The notes beneath the pieces were generated by a model. It saw only the letters and a program-made list of their open reading frames with translations. It had not been told where the DNA came from and made no database searches. Below, piece after piece: positions 40,851 to 49,113 of a stretch of 64,000 bases of DNA; the first letter of the stretch is position 1; the number at the start of each line of letters is the position of its first letter. The stretch is from CALDTK01 sp965215115 (GTDB lineage Bacteria; Bacteroidota; Bacteroidia; Chitinophagales; Saprospiraceae): the NCBI GenBank assembly GCA_965215115.1, contig OZ244050.1, positions 1,860,001 to 1,924,000 of the forward strand. Direction: 5' to 3'. A program made the position numbers and the translations under genes.

Positions 40851-41948
40851 ATGAAACTAACCCTCGGCATCTCCTGCGGCGACCCCAACGGCATCGGGAT
40901 CGAAGTGGCCCTCAAGACTTTCGCCGACGGGCGCCTCTACGATTTCTTCCTCCCCGTGCTTTTCGCGAGCACCGAGCTGGTCAGGGTCCACCAGGAGGCG
41001 AACGACCTGCTCGAGGTCGACGTCCGCCCGCTCACGGTGGAAGAATTGGCGGGTTTTGGCGCAAGCCGCGACCGTGACGACGAGGACACGCCGGACCTGC
41101 CCAATGGCATCTACGTGGTGCAGTGCTGGGACGAGGAGCCGACCGTGGAGTTCGGGCGCGTGACGCCGGCCGGTGGGGCTGTCGCCAAAACGAGCCTCGA
41201 CCACGCCACCGAGGCCCTTGCCGCAGGCGCCATCGACGCCCTCGTGACGGCGCCGATCCACAAGTCGGCCATGCAGCAGTCGAGCTTCGGCTTCCCGGGG
41301 CACACGGAGTACCTGGAGGAGAAGTTCGGCCAGGGGCGCAGCCTGATGCTGATGGTCGGCCACGACGACCTGCGCGTGGCGGTGGCCACCAACCACGTGC
41401 CCCTGAAGATGGTGGCCGCGGGCATCTCCCCGACCATTCTCCAAAACAAGATCGCGATGCTGCACCACTCGCTCGAGCGCGACTTCGGGATTCACGGCCC
41501 GCTGATCGCCGTGCTCGGGCTCAACCCCCACGCCGGGGACGAGGGCGCGATCGGGAGCGAGGAGGCCGAGACCATCCGCCCGGCCGTCGAGACCATGAAG
41601 GAGCGCGGGATGGACGTGTTCGGGCCGTACCCGGCGGACGGTTTCTTTGGCTCGGGCAAGTACCGCGAGTTCGACGGCATCCTCGCGATGTACCACGACC
41701 AGGGCCTGGTGCCCTTCAAGACGCTCAGCTTCGGCGGGGGCGTCAACTTTACGGCGGGCCTCAAGGTGGTGCGGACCTCACCGGATCACGGCACGGCGCT
41801 CGATATCGCGGGGCAGAACAAGGCCACACCGGACAGCTTCCGGGAGGCAGCGTTTGTGGCGCGCGAGATATTCATGGCGAGGAATGGCTATGACGAGGAC
41901 CACGCGAATCCGCTGGTGCGGCGTGCGCGGGGGCGGAAGAAACGGTGA
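40851..41948 (+). CDS. pdxA: 4-hydroxythreonine-4-phosphate dehydrogenase
   Basis: PdxA oxidises 4-phosphohydroxy-L-threonine in pyridoxal phosphate synthesis. The 365-residue product (ATG at 40851; another ATG lies 18 nt upstream) has LGISCGDPNGIGIEV, the substrate loop VTAPIHKSAM, GHTEYLEE, HVPLKMV, LGLNPHAGD with a metal-site His, and YHDQGLVPFK with the other metal ligands. Intact. Two hairpin motifs (41054-41068, 41177-41191) lie in the variable region between the first strand and VTAPIHK. Confidence 0.96.
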   Translation: MKLTLGISCGDPNGIGIEVALKTFADGRLYDFFLPVLFASTELVRVHQEANDLLEVDVRPLTVEELAGFGASRDRDDEDTPDLPNGIYVVQCWDEEPTVEFGRVTPAGGAVAKTSLDHATEALAAGAIDALVTAPIHKSAMQQSSFGFPGHTEYLEEKFGQGRSLMLMVGHDDLRVAVATNHVPLKMVAAGISPTILQNKIAMLHHSLERDFGIHGPLIAVLGLNPHAGDEGAIGSEEAETIRPAVETMKERGMDVFGPYPADGFFGSGKYREFDGILAMYHDQGLVPFKTLSFGGGVNFTAGLKVVRTSPDHGTALDIAGQNKATPDSFREAAFVAREIFMARNGYDEDHANPLVRRARGRKKR

Positions 41949-41954
41949 GGAAGG

Positions 41955-42118
41955 GCGCTGCGCTAGACGGGCTTTGCTTTCGTGCTGTACTCACGTGATG
42001 GGACGCAAGGGGCGCGAGGGACCGCAAGGATCGCAAAGGGGTGGGCGTCCCGGGAGGCCCATCTAGCGTAGCGCCCATCTAGCGCAGCGCCCATCTAGCC
42101 CCGCGCCCACCTAGCTTC
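41955..42118. repeat. Dispersed intergenic element with CCATCTAG arrays (copy 2)
   Basis: GGGCTTTGCTTTCGTGCT and GCGAGGGACCGCAAGGA match the element at 10535-10727. The right side has four GCGCCCATCTAGC-like units with about 16-nt period. It ends within the glucosaminidase stop region. Confidence 0.8.
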
Positions 42119-42863
42119 TCTCATCCACGTACGCCCCGCCCACGCTGTGCAGCAGCCAGCTGTCCTCGCGGTGGCCCTCCCAGTCGAGGGCGTAGAGCTC
42201 GAGGCGCTCGATGATGCCGATGAGCTTCTCGCCGTAGGTCTCGTCGGTGGCGTAGCCGCACTGGCGCAGGCCGTGCGCCCAGGACTTGTAGTCGGTGATG
42301 GCGTGGCGGAAGAGCTGCGCGTAGCGCTCGGAGGCGCGCAGGAAGTCGGAGTGGTCGCGGAAGGAGTCCTCGATGTTGTCGTAGGCGCGGAAGCAGCTCT
42401 CGGTGAGTTGGCCCGCGGCGTCGCGGTCGTCGTCGACGTGGGCGACGGTGCGGCCGGTCCAGTAGCTCTTGCACTTGATGCCGAAGTAGTTGTTGCCCCG
42501 CTGCGCGATCGGGGCGCGGCCCCAGTTGGACTCGAGGATGGCCTGGGCGGCGGTGATGCTCGCGGGTACGCCGGTGCGGATGCGCTCCTGGATGGCCATG
42601 TGGGCCACGGCACGCACGAAGGCATCCTCGACGAGCCAGCTCGGGGGGGCGATATTGGCGGGGAGGTTAGCGGGGAGGCCAGCGGCGGGATCGGTGGTGG
42701 GCGGTGCGGCCGGTGGCGTGGCGGGCGGTGCGGCCGGCGGCGGGGCGGGCGGCGTGGCGCGGACCAGCGTGGCACTGGCGATCAGTAGGGGGAGTGTGAG
42801 CAGGCAGATAAGGCCCGGGAGAGGGCTCGCGGGGCGGCCGTTGTGCGGAGGTGTTTGTGTCAT
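42111..42863 (-). CDS. Exported peptidoglycan glucosaminidase (GH73-like)
   Basis: I chose the ATG at 42863, followed by a signal-anchor (LPGLICLLTLPLLIASATLV) and a Pro/Ala-rich linker to about residue 80. Residues about 95-235 are a FlgJ/LytG-like glucosaminidase domain: GVPASITAAQAILESNWG with the catalytic Glu, GNNYFGIKC, FRAYDNIEDSFRDHSDFL and YATDETYGEKLIGIIE. It cleaves the glycan strand of peptidoglycan in the periplasm, probably for cell-wall growth or separation. Length 250. A hairpin motif lies upstream of the start. Confidence 0.9.
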   Translation of the reverse strand: MTQTPPHNGRPASPLPGLICLLTLPLLIASATLVRATPPAPPPAAPPATPPAAPPTTDPAAGLPANLPANIAPPSWLVEDAFVRAVAHMAIQERIRTGVPASITAAQAILESNWGRAPIAQRGNNYFGIKCKSYWTGRTVAHVDDDRDAAGQLTESCFRAYDNIEDSFRDHSDFLRASERYAQLFRHAITDYKSWAHGLRQCGYATDETYGEKLIGIIERLELYALDWEGHREDSWLLHSVGGAYVDERS

Positions 42864-42896
42864 AGCACCCCGTTGTACTGAAAACAGGGCGCGCAG

Positions 42897-42911
42897 GTTT
42901 TGCCGAAAGGC
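42897..42911. repeat. Hairpin motif copy upstream of the glucosaminidase gene
   Basis: GTTTTGCCGAAAGGC (GCC/GGC stem, GAAA loop). It lies in the 42864-43246 gap, which otherwise has a degenerate copy GCTTTCGCGAAAAC near 42999-43012 and the TraR promoter. Confidence 0.85.
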
Positions 42912-43158
42912 GCCAAAGCCTACCGACACTACGCAAATACGGGGGTCCGGGACCTCGCGTGTGGAAAGGTGACGACCGCTTTCTCGCGGGCCTGTGCCGC
43001 TTTCGCGAAAACTCGCCCGCCCGCTAATCGCCGTGGCCCAAACACGATACCCGCGGGCGCGGCATCGCTACCGGGCCTGCGGTCGGACCCTCACGGCGCC
43101 AGTGTCGGCGATACCGCCTTTGGCGTAGTCTCCTTGCGTAAAGTTGAAACCCGTTAAT

Positions 43159-43166
43159 ACATTTGC
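43159..43166 (+). promoter_or_regulatory. Bacteroidota -7 box before the DksA/TraR gene
   Basis: TACATTTG is an exact TAnnTTTG match, 80 nt before the ATG at 43247. A TTG about 23 nt upstream is a weak -33 candidate. Confidence 0.5.
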
Positions 43167-43246
43167 GTCCGCCGATGCCGGGCGAAGGAAATAACGTCGC
43201 ACCGGGGCATCACCACGGATTGACCGCAGTTATAGCCAACGACAAG

Positions 43247-43621
43247 ATGACGAACGCACCTACACTCAGCTCACGCTACTCCGACGAGGACCTCGAGGAG
43301 TTCCGCAAGCTCATCGCCAAGAAGCTCCGCAACGCGCAGTCGGACCTCGATTTTTACAAGGAGTCGATGCAGGACATGGCCGACAGCCCGGAGTCGAAGG
43401 TCAAGGGCCTCGACGACGGCACCGGCTCCGCGGAGGTCGAGCGCCTCAACGACCTGGCCGGCCGCCAGCAGAAGCTGATCCGCCACCTGGAGGCGGCCAT
43501 GGACCGGATCGACAACAAGGTGTACGGCGTGTGCCGCCAGACGGGCACCCTGATCCCGAAGCAGCGCCTGCTGGCCGTGCCGCACGCGACGCTGAGCATG
43601 GAGGCGAAGATGGCGAGGTAG
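43247..43621 (+). CDS. DksA/TraR-type zinc-finger family protein
   Basis: A 124-residue protein with N-terminal coiled-coil (DLEEFRKLIAKKLRNAQSDLDFYKESM, RLNDLAGRQQKLIRHLEAAMDRI) and a C-terminal YGVCRQTGTLIPKQRLLAVPHATLS. That is the Bacteroidota DksA/TraR form in which only one Cys of the zinc site remains. Such proteins bind RNA polymerase or are thought to modulate stress transcription. The ATG at 43247 was chosen over the upstream in-frame start at 43163, which overlaps the promoter box. It precedes lspA, as in many Bacteroidota. Confidence 0.88.
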   Translation: MTNAPTLSSRYSDEDLEEFRKLIAKKLRNAQSDLDFYKESMQDMADSPESKVKGLDDGTGSAEVERLNDLAGRQQKLIRHLEAAMDRIDNKVYGVCRQTGTLIPKQRLLAVPHATLSMEAKMAR

Positions 43622-43670
43622 GGTGCTTAGGTGCGGGGTGCGGGGCACCCAGGCACCCAGGCACCCCGCA
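43621..43670. repeat. GTGCCTGGG-type inverted repeat after the DksA/TraR gene
   Basis: GGGTGCTTAGGTGCGGGGTGC is mirrored by GGCACCCAGGCACC. Third member of the family seen at 8.5 and 40.7 kb; a terminator role is possible here but no T-run follows. Confidence 0.75.
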
Positions 43671-43753
43671 TACTTGCAGTCTTAAGACCTGGACCCGCTA
43701 CGCCGTGTGGTGCGGGAGCCGTTATTTTGCGCGGCTCAATCTAGCCTTCCGCC

Positions 43754-44428
43754 TTGAAACGTTCTGCCTTCGTTGTTCTCTTGGTGGCGGTGGTCTTGCT
43801 GATTGATCAGGCCGTGAAGGTTTGGGTGAAGACCCACATGGTGTACGCCTCGGAGTTCCCGCTGATCGGGGGGCAGGACTGGGCGTTCTTTCGCTTCATC
43901 GAGAACCCGGGCATGGCCTTCGGGATCGAGTTCGGGGGGGCGTACGGGAAGCTGGCGTTGAGCCTGTTCCGCGTGATCGCGGTGGGCTTCCTGGGGTACC
44001 TCATTAACCAGCTTATTCAGGCGCGAGCCAGTCGGGGCTTGTTGGCCTGCTTCGCGTTGATCCTCGCGGGGGCGGTGGGGAATATCATCGACTCGGCCTT
44101 TTACGGGGTCGTGTTTTCGGACAGCGGCTACCACGAGGCGGCGACGATGTTCCCGCCGGAGGGGGGCTACGCGGGCTTCATGTACGGGCACGTGGTGGAC
44201 ATGCTGTACTTCCCGATCTTCGAGGGGGTATTCCCGGAGTGGCTGCCGGTGTGGGGCGGGGAGCCGTATCTGTTCTTCCGGCCGGTGTTCAACGTGGCGG
44301 ACGCCGCGATCTCGGTGGGGGTCTTCTGCCTGCTCCTCTTCTACCGCGACTTCTTCCGTCAGGAGGTGGAGCCCGTGACGCCCGCCGAGTCCGCGAAGGT
44401 GGACATGGTCAACGTCGGTGCGCTGTGA
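43754..44428 (+). CDS. lspA: Lipoprotein signal peptidase (first tandem copy)
   Basis: Signal peptidase II cleaves prolipoproteins at the lipid-modified Cys in the inner membrane. The TTG at 43754 gives MKRSAFVVLLVAVVLLIDQAVKVWVKTHM; the 224-residue protein has four hydrophobic helices and the two catalytic Asp in GNIIDSAFYG and FNVADAAIS, plus ENPGMAFGIEFG. The loop between helices 3 and 4 is longer than in E. coli but usual in Bacteroidota. Followed by a second lspA with a 4-nt overlap. Confidence 0.93.
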   Translation: MKRSAFVVLLVAVVLLIDQAVKVWVKTHMVYASEFPLIGGQDWAFFRFIENPGMAFGIEFGGAYGKLALSLFRVIAVGFLGYLINQLIQARASRGLLACFALILAGAVGNIIDSAFYGVVFSDSGYHEAATMFPPEGGYAGFMYGHVVDMLYFPIFEGVFPEWLPVWGGEPYLFFRPVFNVADAAISVGVFCLLLFYRDFFRQEVEPVTPAESAKVDMVNVGAL

Positions 44429-45096
44429 GCGAGGTCGTCGAGGTCCGGGAGCCGGGCGAGGCGCGTGCGGTGATGCCGGCGGCCGATGTGCGCAGACGTA
44501 CTTCTCTCGTGGTGGGTCTCGTGCTGATGATCCTGGTCATCGATCAGGTCACCAAGATCTGGGTCAAGACCCACATGCGGATCGGGGAGGCCTTTGGGCC
44601 GGGATGGTTTTTGGTGCACTTCGTCGAGAACGAGGGCGCGGCCTTCGGGACGAGTTTTGGCGGAAGCTGGGGAAAGATCGCCTTGACGTTGGTCAGGATA
44701 ATCGCGATTGGGGGGCTCGCTTATTTGCTGCGTACGTTGATACGTGACCGCAAGGCGGAGACTGGACTACTGGTGGTCTTCAGTCTGATCTTCGCGGGCG
44801 CTATCGGGAACGTGATCGACTCCATGTTTTATGGACTCGTCTTTTCGGCGAGCGTGTACGGCGGGGGCGTGGCGGAGTGGGTGCCGTTCGGGGAGGGGTA
44901 TACGACCTTCCTGAAGGGGCACGTGGTGGACATGCTGCACTTCCCGCTGATCGACACGACGTGGCCGGAGTGGGTGCCGGTGGTCGGGGGGACGGCGCTG
45001 GAGTTTTTCAAGTACATCTTCAACGTGGCGGACGCGGCGATTTCGGTGGGGGTGGCGGGGCTGGTGCTGCTTTATCGGAGGGGAGTGAGCTTGTAG
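44425..45096 (+). CDS. lspA: Lipoprotein signal peptidase (second tandem copy)
   Basis: The GTG at 44425 overlaps the previous stop, so translation is coupled. The 223-residue product keeps IDQVTKIWVKTHM, FVENEGAAFGTSFG, GNVIDSMFYG and FNVADAAIS, so both catalytic Asp are present. It has an extra N-terminal 30 residues (VVEVREPGEARAVMPAAD). Two active paralogues in tandem are unusual and could split substrate ranges. A hairpin motif with a GGAA loop (44654-44668) encodes SFGGS. Confidence 0.93.
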   Translation: MSEVVEVREPGEARAVMPAADVRRRTSLVVGLVLMILVIDQVTKIWVKTHMRIGEAFGPGWFLVHFVENEGAAFGTSFGGSWGKIALTLVRIIAIGGLAYLLRTLIRDRKAETGLLVVFSLIFAGAIGNVIDSMFYGLVFSASVYGGGVAEWVPFGEGYTTFLKGHVVDMLHFPLIDTTWPEWVPVVGGTALEFFKYIFNVADAAISVGVAGLVLLYRRGVSL

Positions 45097-45195
45097 GAGT
45101 GGTGCGAGCCGCGAACCACGACGTGGCAAGTATAACAGGGATGAGGTGCTCCCAGCTATGCTCCCAACCACCCATTTGAGTTAATGCAAAGGTAC

Positions 45196-45220
45196 TAAAA
45201 TGCTTATTATCAGCATTTTA
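45196..45220. terminator. AT-rich hairpin downstream of tandem lspA
   Basis: TAAAATGCT and AGCATTTTA pair perfectly (9 bp) across a 7-nt loop, ending in a T-run. It separates lspA from the injection-system operon in an unusually AT-rich 233-nt gap. A TACACTTG box at 45219-45226 may be a weak promoter for the next operon. Confidence 0.6.
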
Positions 45221-45329
45221 CACTTGGATATTTACTACTCGGCCTCTAGCTTAGCGGTACGATCGCGATGAATCTAGCCCATTAGGTCAATCGTGGATCG
45301 GCACTTCTACCACCAAGCCCCCCAGCGCC

Positions 45330-45965
45330 GTGATCCAGCAAGCCCTCCTCCGCGTGAGGGCCGGTGTCGCCAGCGGCACCGGACTCAACGTGGCCCTTAC
45401 CCACCTCCACGACGACGTGGGCGCCGCCCCGACGGCCGGCAATCCCCCCGACCCGCAGCTCTGGATGAGCCTCGTCAACCTTACCGAGGAGCCGACCCTC
45501 CGCAACCAGGCCCCCTACCGCCGCCCGGACCCCAGCGACCCGCGCAATCTCCGCCGCCGTGAACCGCCGCTGTTCCTCAACCTCGCCGTACTCTTCGCGG
45601 CCCGCAACCCCGATTACGGTAGCTGCCTAATCGCCGTCTCGCAACTCGTGAGCTACTGCCGGGCCAACCCCACGCTCCTGCTCGACGACCGGGGCACGCC
45701 CCAGCCACCGGCCTCCGCCGACTCCACCCTCACCGACGCCGAGCGCACCGACCGCGTCACCCTCGAACTCGTGCCGCTCTCCTTCGAGCAGATCAACCAC
45801 CTCTGGGGCGTGAATGGCGGCAAGTACTACCCCTCGGTGGTCTACAGGGTGCGCGTCGTCGTGCTCGACCCGCAGGTCAGCGCCCCCCTCGCCGTCGTCC
45901 TCGAGCGCGGCGAGGAGCGCGGCCCCGAACTCCGCCTCACGCCCGTCAACGGCACTCACAACTAA
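45330..45965 (+). CDS. DUF4255 (Pvc16-like) protein of a contractile injection system
   Basis: The GTG at 45330 gives MIQQALLRVRAGV, the usual MI..AL start of the DUF4255/Pvc16_N family. The 211-residue protein has LYLNLAVLFAA-type 'PLFLNLAVLFAARNPDYGSCL', and VPLSFEQINHLWGVNGGKYYPSVVYRVRVVVL, all characteristic. In Afp/PVC particles this protein is the tail terminator or cap, which fits its position next to the sheath gene. First gene of the cluster. Confidence 0.85.
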   Translation: MIQQALLRVRAGVASGTGLNVALTHLHDDVGAAPTAGNPPDPQLWMSLVNLTEEPTLRNQAPYRRPDPSDPRNLRRREPPLFLNLAVLFAARNPDYGSCLIAVSQLVSYCRANPTLLLDDRGTPQPPASADSTLTDAERTDRVTLELVPLSFEQINHLWGVNGGKYYPSVVYRVRVVVLDPQVSAPLAVVLERGEERGPELRLTPVNGTHN

Positions 45966-45989
45966 ATCCTCACCCAGCACCCGCCCCCC

Positions 45990-47920
45990 ATGATTTCACC
46001 GACCTACCCCGGCGTTTACGTCGAAGAGATAGACACCTTCCCCGCGAGCGTCGCCGCCGTCGCCACGGCCATCCCGGCCTTCCTCGGCTACGTCCAGCGC
46101 GCTGAGCGCGCGGGGCGATCCCTGTTGCGCACCGAGGCCGGCACCGTGACCATCGAACCGGTGCGCATCGGCTCCCTGCTCGAGTTCGAGGAGGTCTTCG
46201 GCGGCGGGGCGGCGGCGGCCTCGGTGAACGTCGCCCTCGACGCGACAAACCAAGTAAAGAGCGTCGACGTCACCCCGAGTTTCTACCTGCACGCCAGTAT
46301 GCGGGGCTTCTTCGACAACGGCGGGGGCAACTGCTGGATCGTGCCGATCGGACTGTACGGCGATACCCGCGGCGGCACTCCCGACGCAGCACACTTTACC
46401 GAGGGCCTGGACGCGATCGCCAAGGTCGACGAACCGACACTCCTCGTCGCTCCGGACGCGATGCTCCTGGCTTCGCCCGGCGACCGTCCACCAGGCGATG
46501 CTCGCCCAGAGCGCCAAGCTGAAAGACCGCTTCGCCATTCTCGACGTGCCGCACGACAAGGACGTCACCCGGCTCGACGACGACGACATCACGGCCTTCC
46601 GCGACGGTACCGGCACCGCGGGCCTGCGCTACGGGGCAGCCTACTACCCGCATCTCCGCACGAGCTACCCGCTCAGCGCCGGGCTGGCCGCTATCAAGCT
46701 CACGCAGGGTGGGGCCAATATCGAGTTTAATACGCTGGCACCAGCGAGCCTGGCCGGTATCTACGGCGAGGCCCAAAAGGTCAAGGAGGACCTGGATGGT
46801 GCTCCCCTTGCGGCGTTATTGACCGCGCAAGCCCCCCCCGCTGCCACCGGCGACAAGGAGGAAGTGCAGGCGTACGTCACCCAGACCAAGAAGGTGATCG
46901 ACGACTACTTAGCCTTCGTTCCAAAGGACGACGACGCCACCGCGAGCGATCCCGCGCTGGGTACGGGTGCGGAAAGCGGCAAAGACATTCACACTCGACT
47001 CACGGCTGCCGATGGGCCACTGAAGCGGCTCGTACAGATCTTGCTGGCCGCTAATGACTTCCCGGGCGGCGTCCTCGACACGCCCTACGCCATTTCCAAC
47101 GCCAAGTTCAGTAGTCTACTTGCTGATTCACAGGACACAAATACCCTCTACGGTGCAGACCCGGCCGACGCCGCTGCAACTGCCCTGCCTAAACTCAAGC
47201 AGGTCCTCGCCGACGCCCGCGATGAAGTAAGCCTGTTCGCGAAGTGCCCTCCGCGCCCGCGCCGCCAGCATCGACGCCTACCTGGTCGCCAACGATCCCA
47301 ACTACAAGCGCGTCCAGTCCGCGATCCGCCGTCAGGGCGTCGTCCTGCCGCCGAGCGCACTCGTAGCCGGAGTGTACGCCCGCGTCGACGCCCGCCAGGG
47401 CGTCTGGAAGGCGCCCGCCAACGAGGGACTCAGTGGCGTGATCGCACCCGTGGTCATGGTCGACAACGACGACCAGGGCCGCCTCAACGTCGACGCCGCC
47501 ACCGGCAAATCCATCAACGTCCTGCGGGCCTTCGCCGGGCGCGGCACGCTGGTCTGGGGCGCGCGCACCCTGCTCGGCAACGACGACAACTGGCGCTACG
47601 TCAACGTGCGGCGCCTCTTCATCTTCCTCGAGGAGTCGATCGAGAAGTCGATGAACGCCTACGTCTTCGAGCCCAACACGGCCAATACCTGGGTCAAGTG
47701 CCAGACCGCGATCGAGAACTTCCTCTTCACCATCTGGCGCCAGGGCGGGCTGGCCGGCGCGAAGCCCACCGACGCCTACAAGGTGGCCATCGGGCTCGGC
47801 GTCACGATGACCGCCGACGACGTTAACGCCGGCCGCCTCATCGTCGACGTCATGGTGGCCCCGAGCCGCCCCGCCGAGTTCATCATCCTGCGCTTCTCGC
47901 AACTCGTCCAGGTCTCGTAG
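45990..47920 (+). pseudogene. Contractile tail sheath protein, two frameshifts
   Basis: Three consecutive reading frames together make one complete sheath of about 640 residues. Part 1 (45990 to about 46478) starts ISPTYPGVYVEEID and reaches DAMLLASP; part 2 (to about 47240) has ATVHQAMLAQSAKLKDRFAILDVP and LYGE-type 'AGIYGEAQKV'; part 3 (to 47920) has the conserved VRRLFIFLEESIEKSMNAYVFEPN and the end FIILRFSQLVQ. Removing one base in the CCCGG near 46477 would join parts 1 and 2, and the second shift is at 47230-47250. The sheath forms the contracting outer tube of the particle. No reading of part 2 or 3 is damaged beyond the shift, which makes assembly error a real option. Confidence 0.85.
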
Positions 47921-47930
47921 GTCACCTTCC

Positions 47931-47945
47931 GGCTTTCGCCAAAAC
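47931..47945. repeat. Hairpin motif copy, sheath-tube gap
   Basis: GGCTTTCGCCAAAAC, consensus form, 11 nt after the sheath stop. Confidence 0.9.
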
Positions 47946-47995
47946 GAGCACCCCCCCCCGGAGTCACTCTCGCTCCACATGCTTTTACTGAACGC

Positions 47996-48010
47996 GGCTT
48001 CCGCCAAAAC
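47996..48010. repeat. Second hairpin motif copy, sheath-tube gap
   Basis: GGCTTCCGCCAAAAC (loop GGAA on the other strand), ending 11 nt before the tube ATG, close to where a ribosome site would be. Same orientation as the copy 50 nt upstream. Confidence 0.88.
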
Positions 48011-48021
48011 TAACCCCTCCC

Positions 48022-48453
48022 ATGACCCCCTACCCCCTCTCTAAGTTCCACTTCCAGGTCGACTGGGGCGGGACGCGCATCGGCTTCACGGAGGTCTCCG
48101 GCCTCGACGTCGAGACCGAGGTCATCGAGTACCGCGACGGCGCCAGCCCGGCCTACCACAAACTCAAGATGCCCGGGATGCAGAAGTTCGGCACCGTGAC
48201 CCTCAAGCGCGGCACCTTCCGCAACGACAACGAGTACTACGCCTGGTGGAACACCGTGAGCCTCAACACCGTCGAGCGCCGCGACCTCACCATCTCCCTG
48301 CTCGACGAGGCCCACGAGCCGGTCGTCACGTGGAAGATCATCAACGCCTGGCCCACGAAGGTGCAGTCCACCGACCTCAAGGCCGACGGCAACGAGGTCG
48401 CGATCGAGTCGATCGAACTCGCGCACGAGGGGCTCACCGTCCAGCACAACTGA
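48022..48453 (+). CDS. Contractile tail tube protein 1 (gp19-like)
   Basis: A 143-residue protein of the T4 gp19-like tube family: PLSKFHFQVDWGGTRIGFTEVSGLDVETEVIEYRDG, then KRGTFRNDNEYYAWWN and the end ELAHEGLTVQHN. These assemble as hexameric rings to form the inner tube that is pushed out on contraction. The length and all strands are typical. It follows the sheath gene across a 101-nt gap containing two hairpin motifs. Confidence 0.93.
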   Translation: MTPYPLSKFHFQVDWGGTRIGFTEVSGLDVETEVIEYRDGASPAYHKLKMPGMQKFGTVTLKRGTFRNDNEYYAWWNTVSLNTVERRDLTISLLDEAHEPVVTWKIINAWPTKVQSTDLKADGNEVAIESIELAHEGLTVQHN

Positions 48454-48457
48454 CCCC

Positions 48458-48910
48458 GTGGCGATCCCGATGTCTTACTACCCGCCCGTCGCCTTCCACT
48501 TCAGCGTGGCGTTCGCGCTCCCCGGTTCGGCCGCCGCGGAGCTCGCCTTTCAGGAGGTGAGTGGACTCTCGCGGGAGCTCGGCGTCGAGACCATCGCGGA
48601 GGGTGGCGAGAACCGCTTCGCCCACAAGCTCCCCACCCGCACCACCTACCCCAACCTCGTCCTCAAGCGGGGCCTCCTGCTCGACTCCGCCCTGCGGGCC
48701 TGGGTCGACGCCGCCGTCGAAGACTTCGACATCCGGCCCGTCGACGCCTGGGTGACGGTGCTCAACGCCGAGCACGAGCCCCTCCAGACGTACGCCCTCA
48801 CCAATGTTTGGCCGCTAAAGTGGTCGCTGTCCACCCTCAATGCCATGACCGGCGAGATCCTCGTCGAGACCCTCGAACTCGCCTACAGTAAATTCAAAAT
48901 CGCCACCTGA
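48458..48910 (+). CDS. Contractile tail tube protein 2 (gp19-like)
   Basis: A 150-residue paralogue of the first tube protein, with FHFSVAFALPGSAAAELAFQEVSGLSRELGVETIAEGGENRF and LVLKRGLLLDSALRAWV. GTG at 48458 was taken; an ATG at 48470 is possible. Second tube genes in PVC/Afp clusters (Afp5-like) form the tube-baseplate adaptor ring, which fits the position here. Its stop overlaps the start of the DUF5908 gene. Confidence 0.9.
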   Translation: MAIPMSYYPPVAFHFSVAFALPGSAAAELAFQEVSGLSRELGVETIAEGGENRFAHKLPTRTTYPNLVLKRGLLLDSALRAWVDAAVEDFDIRPVDAWVTVLNAEHEPLQTYALTNVWPLKWSLSTLNAMTGEILVETLELAYSKFKIAT

Positions 48911-49089
48911 TGCCCGTAGAGATCAAAGAACTCGTCGTCCGCGCCGAGGTCGTCAACAACAACGCCGACGCGCGCGCCACCGACTGTGCCCCCAACAGTC
49001 CCGCCGCCCGCCTCCGCGAACGCCAGGCCCTCGCGGCTGCCGCCACCGATAACGTGCTCGCCGTGCTCAAGTCCCGCCGCGAGCGCTAA
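48910..49089 (+). CDS. Small DUF5908 protein
   Basis: A 59-residue protein starting PVEIKELVVRAEV, the typical DUF5908 start, with a variable Ala/Arg-rich helical end. The ATG overlaps the preceding stop (TGATG). DUF5908 genes occur almost only in Bacteroidota contractile injection loci between tube and LysM genes; the role is unknown. It has no separate reading frame of ordinary size, so it is easy to miss. Confidence 0.85.
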   Translation: MPVEIKELVVRAEVVNNNADARATDCAPNSPAARLRERQALAAAATDNVLAVLKSRRER

Positions 49090-49113
49090 GCACTCAGAAC
49101 CCCAAGCCCCGCC

